Assembly (NCBI GenBank): GCA_009663005.1
Contig: VIGQ01000352.1
Span: forward strand, 1 to 30,000
Source of the DNA: Actinidia chinensis
Taxonomy: Eukaryota; Streptophyta; Magnoliopsida; Ericales; Actinidiaceae
Direction: 5' to 3'
DNA: 30,000 bases
Under the pieces are notes generated by a model that saw nothing but the letters and a program-made list of their open reading frames with translations, searched no databases and had not been told where the DNA came from. The position numbers and the translations under genes were made by a program. Positions 1 through 10,910 of the stretch are shown here, in pieces. Within the stretch, counting starts at the first letter, position 1. Each line of letters begins with the position of its first letter.

Positions 1-71
1 GACTTTGATTACAACATAACTAAAATAATATAAAAAATAATAAATAATAAAAATTATTAAATACAAAAAAA

Positions 72-334
72 AATGAAGAGAAAAAGAACTAGTATTTTAA
101 TTTTTTATTGTGAGTAACCTAAAAAATGATTCAATTGGTAAATATATGTCCATCTTTTAAGTTTTTTGTCAATTAGATAAAAACTTATGTGAATCCCACA
201 CCTTTTGAGAAGGAACTAAGTGATAGTTTTGGAAGGGAACAAAACTAATCTCAAGTGAAATTTTAGCCGTGAATTAATTCAAATGAATTTTCAAACCGTG
301 AGATAGCAAGAGATAAATTTTAAATTCAAAATTA
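72..334 (+). repeat. Old direct repeat, copy 1
   Basis: This stretch aligns by eye, in the same orientation, with 574-858. Shared landmarks in the same order are an AAATG plus A/G-rich start, a T-run followed by GTGA near 110 (619 in the other copy), a TTTTTTGTC/TTTTTGTCC block, an ACCTTTTGA/ACCTTTGAA block, GTGATA followed by TTTTGGAAGG near 220 (726), and an ending with GAGATA and ATTCAAAAT. The offset drifts only from about 509 to 506, so this is homology rather than shared AT-richness, but divergence is high. It could be two remnants of one transposon family or two units of an old tandem repeat. No coding capacity or terminal structure identifies the family. Confidence 0.6.
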
Positions 335-351
335 GTTGTGATTTATAATAT

Positions 352-392
352 AACATAGTAATTGTTCACCCGGTACCTACGGGCACTATGTT
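352..392. repeat. Short inverted repeat / potential hairpin
   Basis: AACATAGT at 352-359 is the exact reverse complement of ACTATGTT at 385-392. Inside lies CCCGGTACCTACGGG (369-383), itself partly self-complementary with CCCG and CGGG arms around GGTACC. It sits just after the end of repeat copy 1 and is not seen after copy 2. Nested small palindromes of this kind occur at edges of some plant mobile elements, but I cannot name one here. Confidence 0.5.
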
Positions 393-573
393 AAAATAAA
401 AAAAAAAATATTCTTAGGGGTATTCGTTAGAATTTTACAATGTTAAAAAACTGATAAGAGTAAGTGTCAAATAAAAGAACACTTGCATGCATATAAGAAG
501 GAGATATATTATTATAAAATAAAGAACAATTAGAAAATATAATGATTTAAAAATATTTTGCTAGTTTGAAGAA

Positions 574-858
574 AATGCGGGGAAAAGACACGAGATGTTT
601 TAGATTATTTTTTTTTTTGTGAATCCACTAAAACATGACCAATAGGTAAAAAATATATCTAAATTTAGAGATTTTTGTCCATGAATAAGTATATATTGAG
701 GTCGCCATACCTTTGAAAGAAGAAAGTGATATTTTTGGAAGGAAAAAAAATTAATATCAAGAAAAAAAAATAATATCAGGTAAAATCTTCGTTATTGGAT
801 TATTCAAATAGATTTCAACCGTAGATAAGGTGCGAGATAGATTTGTGATTCAAAATGA
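574..858 (+). repeat. Old direct repeat, copy 2
   Basis: Diverged partner of 72-334 in the same orientation, about 509 bp downstream. It is slightly longer because of extra A and T runs, for example the T-run at 607-618 and the A-runs near 750-770. The spacer (335-573) shows no counterpart that I can align. Open frames across it, such as one at 859-1056 just downstream, are short and AT-driven and I do not treat them as genes. Confidence 0.55.
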
Positions 859-944
859 TTGCCATTGATATTAGAAATAGTTAGTTTGGAAGATTTAAAA
901 TATGTATTGCTTTATTATAGATTTTTTTGTCATATTATGATAAT

Positions 945-980
<36 letters not shown>

Positions 981-1830
981 TTCCAACTATTGGATAATAA
1001 TTTTAAATAAATATACAAACATGGACGTATATGCAAATAATTTTTTTTCTATTTGAATAATTTTTTGATCTGCTTTATTTTTTACCTTTTATTGGTCTTT
1101 AATAATTTTGTTCTTCACCGATTAAATCAATATGTATACGTTTGAATTTTTCTGATGAAAGAGTTAAAAATATAAAAAAAGCTATAATGTAATAGAAAGT
1201 TCACTAAATAAAAAAAAATCTATTCGTATCATCAAATTAACATAATTTTCTATATTGGTAGAGACAGGATCATCAAATAATAAAATAATATTAAAAAAAA
1301 ATGATTTCTTTGAAATCAAGGCATGTATCAAACAAACGTAGCTAAGGAGTGGCGGTTTATCACTTTGATCAAGGAGGATCTAGGGGCGTGTAGGAGAGCG
1401 ATAGATCCCCAAACGTTTAAACAATTCACTATTCTAGTTACCAAATTTTATATAATTCAGAAATTAATAGATTAGACCGCCCAAATTTTTAAGATAATTT
1501 CAAAAATTATAAAGGTTAAGCAACCCAAATTTTAACTATTATTTTTTAAAAATAATTTTATAGTTTTTTTTTAACTTAGTCAATAAAATTGTAAAATAGC
1601 AAGTTTTGAACAAACTTCTATTTAAAATAAAGTTTAATACAATAAATTATATTAACACTTACCTTTGGTGAGGGACCCCCCAACTTGCTAAATCTAAAAT
1701 TACCAAACTTTTACAAGTCTTAAATAAGGACAAGTAAAAGACAAAAAATGTAGTTAATTAGCGAACTTTCATATAATTAAAATAAAAACAAGTAAACTTA
1801 TCAAATATCTAAAAAAAAATCAACATGTGC
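859..1830. other. AT-rich intergenic stretch, nothing recognised
   Basis: Strongly AT-rich sequence with many A and T runs. A short GC-richer patch at about 1340-1410 has no open frame of note. No repeat of the flanking copies, no satellite monomer, no RNA gene and no coding region could be supported. Confidence 0.6.
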
Positions 1831-2600
1831 AGACCTTCTCAACTAGACAACCACGGTTCTCTCTTCATTAATAGCCACAACGGCGGACAAACTCAAAAAG
1901 CCGAAGGTGAGACATTTTCTGTGTCTCATCCCAATCTCCATTTTTATGGGCTAGGTCCATGATCAGGGTTTGAAGACAAGGTCACAAGAGGTAAATTTTA
2001 GGGTTTATTTTGCTGTTAGGTTATCATGAAGACCCAAAATAAATTTATTCATTTTTAAGTAAAGGTTATCAAAATATTGAAAGGTGTCAAGAGTAAATTC
2101 CGCAATAGGAGGGGAGATGGAGTCGGGGGAATTGGGGAGGGATAGGTGAGAACCTCTACCTTTCCCCTTTTCTCTTTATGTCGTAGTTTTTTCCCTCTTG
2201 CTTATCAGATGAGCCCTCTCTCATTATTCAAATATAGTGAGGAAAGAAAATGCTCAGTTTTGATGTTGAGTCTATCATGGATGTTTTTTACGTATGAAGG
2301 AGCGTGAGCCACAACTTCAGATGCGACCAACTTTAGTTATAGAGATATATAGGCATATAGCACTGAAATTATATTTTTTTGTAAGTAAATGCAGACAACA
2401 AGAATATGCTAAAAAAAATAATATTATTGCCTTGTTGTGTAGGTAGAAATTAGGTATTATAGTTTAAATTTTTTTTTTACTCAATCCCCCATAGTAAGAA
2501 TCTTGGATTATCACTTGCTCAAGAACAATAGGAGGACAAACAATATATTATAAGGTGGGCAAGAAAGAACATGATAAAGAAAACGGAACCAGATTGAGAC
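1831..2600. other. Unassigned stretch, possible untranslated exon edge
   Basis: Base composition becomes less AT-rich from about 1,830. Near 1990 the sequence CAAGAG followed by GTAAATTTTAGGG would be acceptable as a plant 5' splice site, and T-rich tracts with CAG or TAG follow at several places before 2460. No open frame of useful length joins these, so the splice-site reading is only a weak possibility, for example for the first exon of a non-coding or distant gene. Nothing else was recognised. Confidence 0.25.
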
Positions 2601-4446
2601 AAGGTACAAACTTCTTACCGGGACAAAGAGGCTGACATGGGAAGTTCAAGTTGTACCTTCAAATGGAGCAACCTATTCGTTCCTTTTAAGCAAACCACCT
2701 AGTGCACATGTGACAATAAAAATATAGTCTCATAAAAAGTAATCAAAAGGCAGAAGAGATCAAACGAGTGATGTACAAAACCTGGCCAATCCACTACCTG
2801 AGACTGGATAAATGTCCCCTTAATTCTTTCAACGGGTGAAACAAATCAATTAAAGACCACTGCATGAGACTGGATACATGTGCTACAATTATCTTGCTAT
2901 CAAATAACTTTTTCTCTCTAATTTTACTTGGTCAGACTTGTTTGTTACTTCTCTCTCCTCCTCTTTACGATGAGATCTTCAGACAAAACATGCACACTAC
3001 AAGAATTCCAAATTTGAAAATTATCTGCAACATTTGTAACCTCACTTCTGCTGTGGGAACTGTCTTCTCTTCTTTAGAACAACCAATGAGCTCTTGAGCA
3101 TATTGGGGTAACAAATTAAGGTCAGGACGTCAGTGCAGTATAGGAACATTAGGACCTGTGTGGATTCCCAAATGGGAGCGACACTTCCCATTTTTAACCT
3201 TCGTTGCAATCTACATTATTTGATACAGGAGACGTCGGGCCAGTGCTGCAGGAGTTATGAAGATCTCAGGTCAGAGGTGAGTTTAAGAAGCAGTTTCATC
3301 AGAACACCCAATTTCAAAGAAATGGATCCCCAATCTTCCAACTAATTTAAGGGAGGTGAAGTATCTTCATTAGCTTCATACTGGTGTAACTCAAATCCTG
3401 TCGCCGAATACCCTTCAGGGGACATTTAAGTTTTCTAGATTCCTGAGGAGTTTTACCAGTAACCACCAAGTATTGTTCTGGACAGGCCTACACGTGTTGC
3501 AATCCCCAAAATGGCCAATTATAAGAATAGGAAGCAAGTACAAAAATATTGGTCACAATTAGCGTCATTACTTAATTGTGAATTCCAACACGTGCTTTCC
3601 TCTTGTAGTTCATATAAGATTGAAGAATTCTTGATTCTCTATACACTTGATTCCACACGTTTTGCATCTCCGTTGGACCAAAAAGGCATTGAAGAGAAAT
3701 CTAAGTATCATGTGAACACCCATTTGGTTGTTATGAGGGATAGATAGGACAAATTTAGATGACGGTGCCCCCGTTATCTTGTTGCAACAAGAAACTGTCA
3801 GATCCTAGCCAACCAGCGGCTCAAGTCCATTAAATCCTCACAAGTGATTGAGTATTGAAAAATTGATACAGACAATATACCAGAGGATTCATGGTCCTGT
3901 GACAGGTTCTGCACGTACGGAGAAGGTAACTCCAATTTTACCACTAAAATGAGAGACCCGTGGCAAAACTTCAATTTATCACTTTCAGCCATCTGGCGAC
4001 AGTAATAATTCAGAAAAGAAAAATTTAGACAACAAACCAAACAAAATCAAGAAAATAGGAAAGAGAGAATAGCTAAGGGATAAAAAACAGGCATGCCAAG
4101 GGTCGTAAGTTGGTCTCAAAAGGAAACTGTCATGTATTGATGCCACTTTTATGCGGATGTAGTCAGCCGCCATCACCAATGTTAACTAAAGTTCACCGCC
4201 ATCCCCAATTTTAATACAGTCACAGGAATAACAAAAAAAACACGAGTCACAATTCAATTAGTTAGGGCTTATGCAGCATTCTAAACAGGTACCAATAAAC
4301 CCACACAACAGAGGAGTTAGGGATAGTGAATACTGATGTCGATTGAACTGGTCAAAATAATTTGTAAAACTGGGGTGGTCTGACTAAACAATAGGATCCC
4401 ATCAATTAGTCAAACACGTAATAATCAGAGAAAAAGAGAAACATCC
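2601..4446. other. Unassigned moderate-GC flank with scattered short frames
   Basis: Several open frames of 60-80 codons occur on both strands (for example + at 2864-3097 and 3511-3747, - at 3798-4040), but they overlap one another, show no recognisable domain and do not link into a convincing exon series. Minor internal structure: TGAGACTGGATA occurs at 2799 and again at 2865, and a CCGCCATC-CCAAT unit is duplicated with a 29-bp spacing near 4167 and 4196. The region may be decayed genic or transposon DNA; I cannot assign it. Confidence 0.4.
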
Positions 4447-4923
4447 ATGATCAAAATAAGAAGTTCAAAATTATATTGCTCCGAAGCATGCAATAAGGAA
4501 AAAGAAGACAGAATAACCATGACTGTCTATCTAAAGAATTACGAGAAAATGATAAGAATCACCACCTTTGAAAAGAATGTTGGGAATTCCTCAGGTTTGA
4601 GTTGGAAAAGTTTCTGGCATAACAGTTATGGAACATACCCCTTTGAGCTGGTTCTCTTGGGACATAGGTACGCGATGGATGACCTAGATGCATACTGCAA
4701 GCTAATACAAAAACTTTGTCCACCATCAAAGGTCCAGTACCAGAAATATTATCTGCATGAAACATGCTGTGATGGAGATCTGCTAAAGAGAAAGAACCAT
4801 GTGCCAGAATCTGCCTGTGCCGCAGGTGAAAGCGTGCCGATTTCCATCAAAAGCCATGATGAAGCGGTTATAACCGCATGGGAGAGGATCTGCATCAAAT
4901 TAATTAAAGTTCAACCTAATTAA
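4447..4923 (+). CDS. Unrecognised 158-codon open reading frame
   Basis: This is the longest open frame outside the A-depleted block. The predicted protein is mixed in composition, with several Cys (positions about 11, 15, 84, 91, 107, 108, 124 and 148), no evident signal peptide or membrane span, and no motif I recognise. A C-terminal stretch with ITAWERICIKLIK could form an amphipathic helix. Chance occurrence of 158 open codons at this composition is unlikely but possible. There is no upstream promoter or splice signal I can defend, and a 68-codon frame also runs on the opposite strand. It could be a real small gene, one exon of a larger gene, or a remnant of a mobile element. Confidence 0.2.
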   Translation: MIKIRSSKLYCSEACNKEKEDRITMTVYLKNYEKMIRITTFEKNVGNSSGLSWKSFWHNSYGTYPFELVLLGHRYAMDDLDAYCKLIQKLCPPSKVQYQKYYLHETCCDGDLLKRKNHVPESACAAGESVPISIKSHDEAVITAWERICIKLIKVQPN

Positions 4924-5322
4924 TAATTACCATACTAAGGGACCGCGTCATTGGAGGAGGAGTACCAATAATGGCGTCGCAGCACAGCATTTTTGCCACA
5001 ATCCATTTCTTCAATATTGTGAAACTGAACATTAGCTAGGTAACCATTGTAATTACAATATTCTACCAAAAAAAAAAAAGCATTAGTATGCTATATTTTC
5101 TTATATACAAAAACACTTAAAAAGTGCCCGTTCAACAATAATCATGAGCTAATTAAAAAAATAAGTTCAACATTTTCCCAGGTGTGTGTTTAGAAAGCAA
5201 AAAAGATAACCTATTTCACTACCCATTTCCAAAATCAGTCCAATACAACCAATTAGAGAAATATCACAAGAAAGGAAACCCTCGAATAAATAGCCTCACT
5301 GAACTGTATATGATGCAAAGAA
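4924..5322. other. Intergenic stretch, nothing recognised
   Basis: AT-rich sequence with an A-run at about 5070-5080. There is no satellite homology, no open frame of note and no repeat pair that I could detect. Confidence 0.5.
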
Positions 5323-5610
5323 TCAATGGGAAAACCTAAGTGAAGGACTCCACCAAAAAATAGTTTTAAACCTCTCTGAGGTGTTGATGTGGGATACCGA
5401 AAGGTAGATGATAGCTTTGAAAAAAGAGGAGAAATAAATGAATGGGATTTCTACTCGAAAGGCCAAAAAATAGAGGCTTCTTCTGTTTAGCATTTCTATA
5501 AAGTGATCGAAAAACTTGACCCCCAACCATCGGAAGTCCAGAATGGATGTATTCTTTTTAGTTACCCACAACCTAATCCCTGCGATCTGAGAAGCTGTCT
5601 CCATGGCCAC
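5323..5610 (-). CDS. Weak 95-codon open reading frame, unrecognised
   Basis: The reverse-strand frame begins MAMETASQ in a good start context (GCC before ATGG) and is rich in Phe, Ile and Tyr in its second half (about residues 45-70), which could form one membrane-like helix. No family is recognised and no exon partners are visible before the satellite begins about 120 bp upstream of its start. The start context is the only positive sign, so a chance frame is the more likely reading. Confidence 0.1.
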   Translation of the reverse strand: MAMETASQIAGIRLWVTKKNTSILDFRWLGVKFFDHFIEMLNRRSLYFLAFRVEIPFIYFSSFFKAIIYLSVSHINTSERFKTIFWWSPSLRFSH

Positions 5611-5734
5611 AGCTGAAGTTTACAAACATATCCTCGAATAAACAGCGGCTGCAAACAGTTACCTACCAGCATTTTTAGGGGGAAAGAAAAGAAGAGATAT
5701 TAACAAACCCGGAAATAGAGCCTTTTGTAGTGTA

Positions 5735-8348
5735 GATGGATTGTGTAGGTATTCGTGAGTACCTATCCTTAGGTATCGCTATTGGCGTGGTACATCCAAT
5801 CGAGTCCATTAGTCAAGAGTATTAGTCTCGCCAAACAAAACCAAATGAAAAACAATTCACTACTTATTTACTAAAAATTCAAAACCGTAAAATATGAAAT
5901 AGACAAAATGAGACAAATAAGGTCATATTCTAATAATACTAATTAACTTAACCTTGACATTGAACCGAGGAACGTCAAGTCAAGTTAGTAAGGTTCAAGG
6001 ATAAAATATCAAAATTTTAAAAAATACTTGTTATTGTACCTCTAATTTTAAAAGGTGGAGATACTATTCGGAGGACTGGGCCTAGGCAGAGCTATTTGGC
6101 GTGGATACATCCAATCGAGTCAAGTAGTCAAGAGTATAAGTTCTCACAAGAACACCAAAACAAATGAAAAATAGTCATACTTATTAATCAAAAATTCAAA
6201 TCCGTATAAAAGTTGAAGTAGCAAAGTAGAACGTAACGGCATTGTCTAAATAATACCCAAAGTAACTGGATCTTGAAATTGAAACCACGGGAACTTCAAA
6301 GCTCAAGTTAATTACAGTTCACGACCATATTATAAAAAATTTAAAGCAATTATACGAATATCAATATTTCAAAGTGCGGAACGATGGAGATACATTTTAG
6401 AGTTTACTGGGCCTAGGCATCGCTATTGGGCGTGGTGCATCCACGAGTCCATTAGTAAGAGCGTTAGTCCTCGCAAAATAAACAAATGAAAAAACAATAC
6501 AAGTTTATTACAATCAAAAAATTAAACTCCGTTAAAGTACAAAATTTGAATAGACAAAATAAGATATAAGGGCATCTTTAATAATTCCTAATAACTTGAT
6601 CATGTGAAATTGAAATGCTGGGGAATTTCAAGCTTCAATGTTAATTACGGTTGAAGACATATATTAAAAAATTTAAAGCAATTATTACGTACCTCCATAT
6701 TTGAAAAGTGTGGAGATACGATTTGAGAGTAGTACCTTGGGCCTAGGCATCGTTATTGGCGTGTTCTTCCCCGGGTTTACATCAATAGAGTCCATTAGTC
6801 AAACGAAGTAATAGTCATCGCCCAAAATAAAACCCCCAAAAAACAAAAACTAGTCATTACTATACTCCAAATTCAAATCCGTAAAAAGTTGAAGTAGACA
6901 AAGAGACATAAGGCAGTGTCTATAATACCAAATTAAACTTGATCTTTGAGAAATTGAACCCGGGGGGGAAATCATGCTCAAGTTAATTACAGTCAAGCAC
7001 CCCCTTAGATACAACCTTAAAAGAAACAAGTATTAAGTATTCAATATTTGAAAAGTGGTTGGAGCACGTATTTGAGAGTACCTGAGACTAGGCATCGCTT
7101 AGGTCGTGGTTATAATCCAATCGAATCCATTAGTCAAGAGCATTAGTCCTCACAAAATAAAACAAATGGAAAACAGTCACTACTATTACTCAAAAAATTT
7201 AAATCCATAAAATTTGAAATAGACAAAGTAGAAGATAAGGCATTGTCTAATAATACCTAATTAACTGGATTTGGAATTGAACCCGAAGAACTTCAAGTTC
7301 AAGTTCAATTTTAAAGTCCAAGACCTATATAAAATATTTAAAGAAATTATTATGTACATCAATATTGGAAAGTATGGAGATCACGTACTTGAGGAGTTAC
7401 CTGGACCTAGGCATCGCTTATGGCGTGGGGTACATCCAATCGGAGTCCATTAATTCACGAGTAGTAGTCCTCGCAAAACAAAACAAAACAAATGCAAAAT
7501 ATTCAATAACATTACTCAAAAAATTCAAATCCATACATCTGAAATAGAAAAAGTAGTTTAGAAACATAAGATATTGGTCTAAGAATACCTAATTAACGTC
7601 ATCTTGAAATTGAAACCTAGAGAACTTCAAGCTCAAGTTAATTACAGGTTTTCAAGAAATATATAAAACATTTTAAAGACAATTATTTAAAGAAACATTA
7701 TGATGTATCTCAATATTTGAAAGGGTGGAGAACGTATTTGAGTGTTACCTGGGACTAGGCATCGCTACTGTCGGTGGTATATCCAATCGGAATCAATTTA
7801 GGTCAAGAGCTTAGTCCTCACCAAAATAAAACAAATGAAAAACAGTCACGTACTTATTACTCAAAAATTCAAATCGTATTTTTTAAAAATTTGAAACGAC
7901 AAAGTAGAATTATAAGTATTGTCTAATAATACCTAATTCCACTTGATCTAAATTGAATCTGGGACTTCAAGCTCAAGTTAATTCCAGTTCAAGACTATAT
8001 AAAAAACCATAAAGAAATTATTAGCGAATCTCAATATTTGAAAGTATGGAGATCGGTTTTTTTTTTTGAGAGTAACTGGGGACTAGTGAATCGCTATTGT
8101 CGCTGGTACATCCAATCGAACTCCATTAGTCAAGAGTTTAGTCCTCACAAAATAAAACAAATAAAAATAAACGTCACTACTCTTATACTCAAAAATTCAA
8201 ATCCGTAAAAATTTGAAATAGACAAAGTAGAATTAAGGCATTGTCTAATAATACCTAATTAACTTGGGATCATTGAAATTGAATCGGGGACTTCAAGCTC
8301 AAGTTAATTACAGTTCAAGAACATTATAAAACATTTAAAGAAAATTAT
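5735..8348 (+). repeat. Left-edge satellite monomers without clear higher-order order
   Basis: About eight monomers, with CATCCAATCGAG-type sites near 5793, 6110, 6437, 6780, 7113, 7435, 7780 and 8109. The one near 6437 resembles the Y monomer of HOR-I (AATAATTCC after a CTTTAA block), and those near 6110 and 6790 share AAGTTGAAGTAG with X/Z types. The order of types does not match the HOR-I series. Insertions and deletions of one to several bases are very frequent compared with the right end of the window. Confidence 0.75.
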
Positions 8349-9266
8349 TACGTAAAATCAATATTTGAACGGTGTGGACGATACTTATTTGAGATAACCT
8401 GGGACTAGGCATCGCTTATTGTCGTGGGACATCCACATCTAATCCATTACTCACGAGCTATTAGTCCTCACAAAATTAAAACAAATGAAAAACAATCACT
8501 ACTTATTTACTCAAAAAAATTAAAATCCGTTAAAATTTAAAAATAGGACAAAGTAGAATATAAGGAATTGTCTAATAATACCTAATTAACTTAATTTTAA
8601 AATTGACCCCGGGGAACTTCAAGCTCAAGGTTAATTACAGTCCAAGACATATATTAAAAATTTTAAAGAAATTATTACGTACCTCAATATTTGAAAGTGT
8701 GGAGATAGTATTTGACGAGTACCGTGAACTAGCATCGCTATGGAAGGTACATCCAAGCGGTCCATTAGTCAAGAGTAATAGTACTCGTTAAAAACAAAAA
8801 CCAAAAACAATAAAAAAATAGTCACAATTATTACTCCCCAAAAATTCAAATCTGTAAAATTTGAAAATAGACAAAAGTAGAAATAAGGCATTATCTCATA
8901 ATAACCTAATTAACTTGATCTTGAAGATTGAACCCGAAGAACTTCAGTTCAAGTTAATTACAGTCCCAAGAGCATTATAAAATATTTAAAGAAATTATTT
9001 GTACCTCCACAATATTTGAAAAGTATGAGATAACGTACTTGAGGAGTACCTTGACTAGCATCGCCTATTGGGGTTGGTTAATCCCAAGCGAGTCCATTAG
9101 TCAAGAAGTAAGTACTCGTAAAAAACAAAACAAAACAAATAAAAAATAGTCACAACTTATTACTCAAAAATTCAAATCTGTAAAAATTTGAAGGAAATAG
9201 ACAAGTAGAGTAGAAAAATAAGGCATTATCAATAAGACATACTTAACTTGATATTAATGAACCCGA
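8349..9266 (+). repeat. HOR-I, partial copy (monomers V, G1, truncated G2)
   Basis: V starts near 8349 and is marked by ATCTAATCCATTA near 8438 in place of ATCGAGTCCATTA. G1 starts near 8676 and G2 near 8999; both carry AGTAATAGTACTCGT or a close variant, a mark shared by the G1 and G2 units of the later copies. G2 runs normally as far as GAACCCGA at about 9259-9266 and then stops abruptly at the A-depleted block. The next satellite base after that block belongs to monomer X, as the HOR-I order predicts. Confidence 0.75.
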
Positions 9267-10910
9267 CTTCTTCCTTCTCTATTCATTCTGCTAGGCGTCA
9301 TTTCTGTTTCGTTTACGTTTAGTACTCTTTTCTCCTGTTCCAATTTCTGCGATCGGTTTTCTTTTTGTTGTTTTACCCACCATCTTAGCTAGTACTGCAA
9401 GCTGTTTTTGTTGTGTCTGGTCCTTCTCTAGGTTTGTTTTGCTAGCACTCAGCTATCATTTTTTCTTCCTTTTGTGCTTTAATGTTATTCTTTCCTTGTT
9501 CTGTCCTTACTATTTTCCTTCGTTTGTTTGTCCTTGCCCGTCCTACTTCTTGCCCGGTCCATTTTTCCATTTTTCCTTTCTTTGTGAGTTATTTCTGCCT
9601 TTTTTGTTCTGTTTTCACTTTTCTTTTAGCTCTTTTTCCTGCGTTCTTTATCCTATTGTTTTTTTCTGTTTTTTTTAGATTTTTTCTTCGTTTTTTCTCC
9701 ACCTTCTTACAACCCTCTTTTTTGTGCTACTTTTGGTTTTTCTTTCAAGGTTAGTTTGGTCATTATCCTGATAACATTTTTGGTATGCTGTTTGTTTGTT
9801 TCCGCTGGGTCTAGTGGATCTTCTTTTGTTGCATCCTATGTGTGCTTCCTTTGTTTTTAGATGCGTCCTTTCTTCGGGTTGTTGAATTGATTTTTCCTTT
9901 CTTCCTTTGTTTTTGTCCTTCTGGGGTTTCTATCGTTTCGTTTGCTTGCTTTTCTTGTATTCGTAGTCTTGCGTTGTTCGCTTCTGGGTCATCTCTGTAT
10001 CTTCTTCTTTTTTACGCGCAGCCGATCGATGGTACCCTCATCCCTCTCATTGTTTTCCTTTGTTTTTCCTCTGTCTCTCTGTACTACGGTCCTTTCTTTT
10101 GGGGGGGTGTTGAACGCCCACTTATTGGTTGTCTTCGTGGTTTTTAGTGACTTTTTTTTTGTGTGTCTTTTTAATCTTTTTTTAATTTTGATGATATTTA
10201 TGTCTTGTTCTTTCATTGCTGTTCTTTGACTTTTTGCAGTCATTTTATGCTGTCCATTAGACATTAAGGAGCGCTCGTTGTTTTTTTCTTTTTTTCGTCT
10301 GTTTTTTGTTTTTTCCTTCTGTAGTGTCTTTTGTTGCCTCTCCGCTTTTGCCCTTATCATTTTTTGTTCTTCTGATGGCCGCGTGTTTCTTGTTTCGGCG
10401 GGTAGTCTCTTCTGTTTGCTCCTGCCTGTTCTGCTACCGTGCTTTGTTCTTTCCAACAGCGCCTATGTATACTATTCGTCTACTTTGGGGTTGCGCTTTT
10501 GCTTCGCTTTTCCTATGTTGTTTTCGGTTTGCCTCGCTTGCTCTTCTTCCTGTTCCCCTTCGGTCTTCGGGGCTTGCCTTTTCCTTTCTTTTGCTTGTTG
10601 TGCCTTTTTGGCCGGGATACGTCTTCTTTTTCCAGTTTTCCCCTTCCCTCTACGATTTTTCCTGTGCCACGTTTCCTTTCTCTTTCTGCTCCGTTTTATT
10701 TCGGTTCTTTATTCGTTTGCTTTTTGGTGCCTCGTGTGTTTTTTTTTTTTTTTGAGTCTTAATTTCTCTGTCGTCCTTTTTGTCTGTAGTGTAAACTGGT
10801 TGCTGGAGTGGTTCCCTCCTTTGCCCGTCTCCGTTTGCTTGTGTCATTATTTCTTTGGCCCCTTCCCTCAACTACGCCATGCAAATTTTTTTTTTTTTTT
10901 TTTTTTCTTA
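9267..10910. other. A-depleted, T/C-rich block interrupting the satellite
   Basis: This block has nothing in common with the satellite. A is very scarce on the + strand (1 to 6 per 60-base line in the lines I counted), T dominates, and it is full of short T runs, ending in a T run of about 21 bases (10886-10906). It replaces about 63 bp of a monomer between GAACCCGA and TACGTATCTC, and the satellite resumes in the same strand and the expected HOR order. There is no target-site duplication, terminal repeat or tail consistent with a mobile element. Open frames in it, up to 216 codons on + and 155 on -, encode Phe/Ser/Cys/Leu-rich or Lys/Arg-rich strings and follow from the scarcity of A, since every stop codon contains A. 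A noisy long-read segment is the most likely explanation; a real low-complexity insertion is the alternative. Confidence 0.85.

Noticed and set aside
352..392. Hairpin as a transcription terminator or viral origin stem-loop
   Set aside because: No gene ends near it, it lacks a conserved nonanucleotide, and eukaryotic context makes a bacterial-type terminator meaningless.
1330..1420. GC-richer patch as a tRNA or small RNA gene
   Set aside because: I could not fold a cloverleaf or find box A and B elements in it.
5323..5610. Reverse-strand MAMETASQ frame as the first exon of a real gene
   Set aside because: Only the start context is suggestive. No downstream exon series could be joined, so it is kept only as a very low confidence entry.
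9989..10456. 155-codon Lys/Arg-rich reverse-strand frame resembling a basic nuclear protein
   Set aside because: It is the complement of the T/C-rich block; Lys, Arg and Thr dominance follows directly from A/G-rich codons. No real protein signal.
10875..10910. T run before TACGTATCTC as the poly(A) tail of a retroposon inserted on the reverse strand
   Set aside because: No target-site duplication flanks the block, no retroposon-like sequence precedes the tail, and part of a monomer is missing, which is not typical of retroposition.
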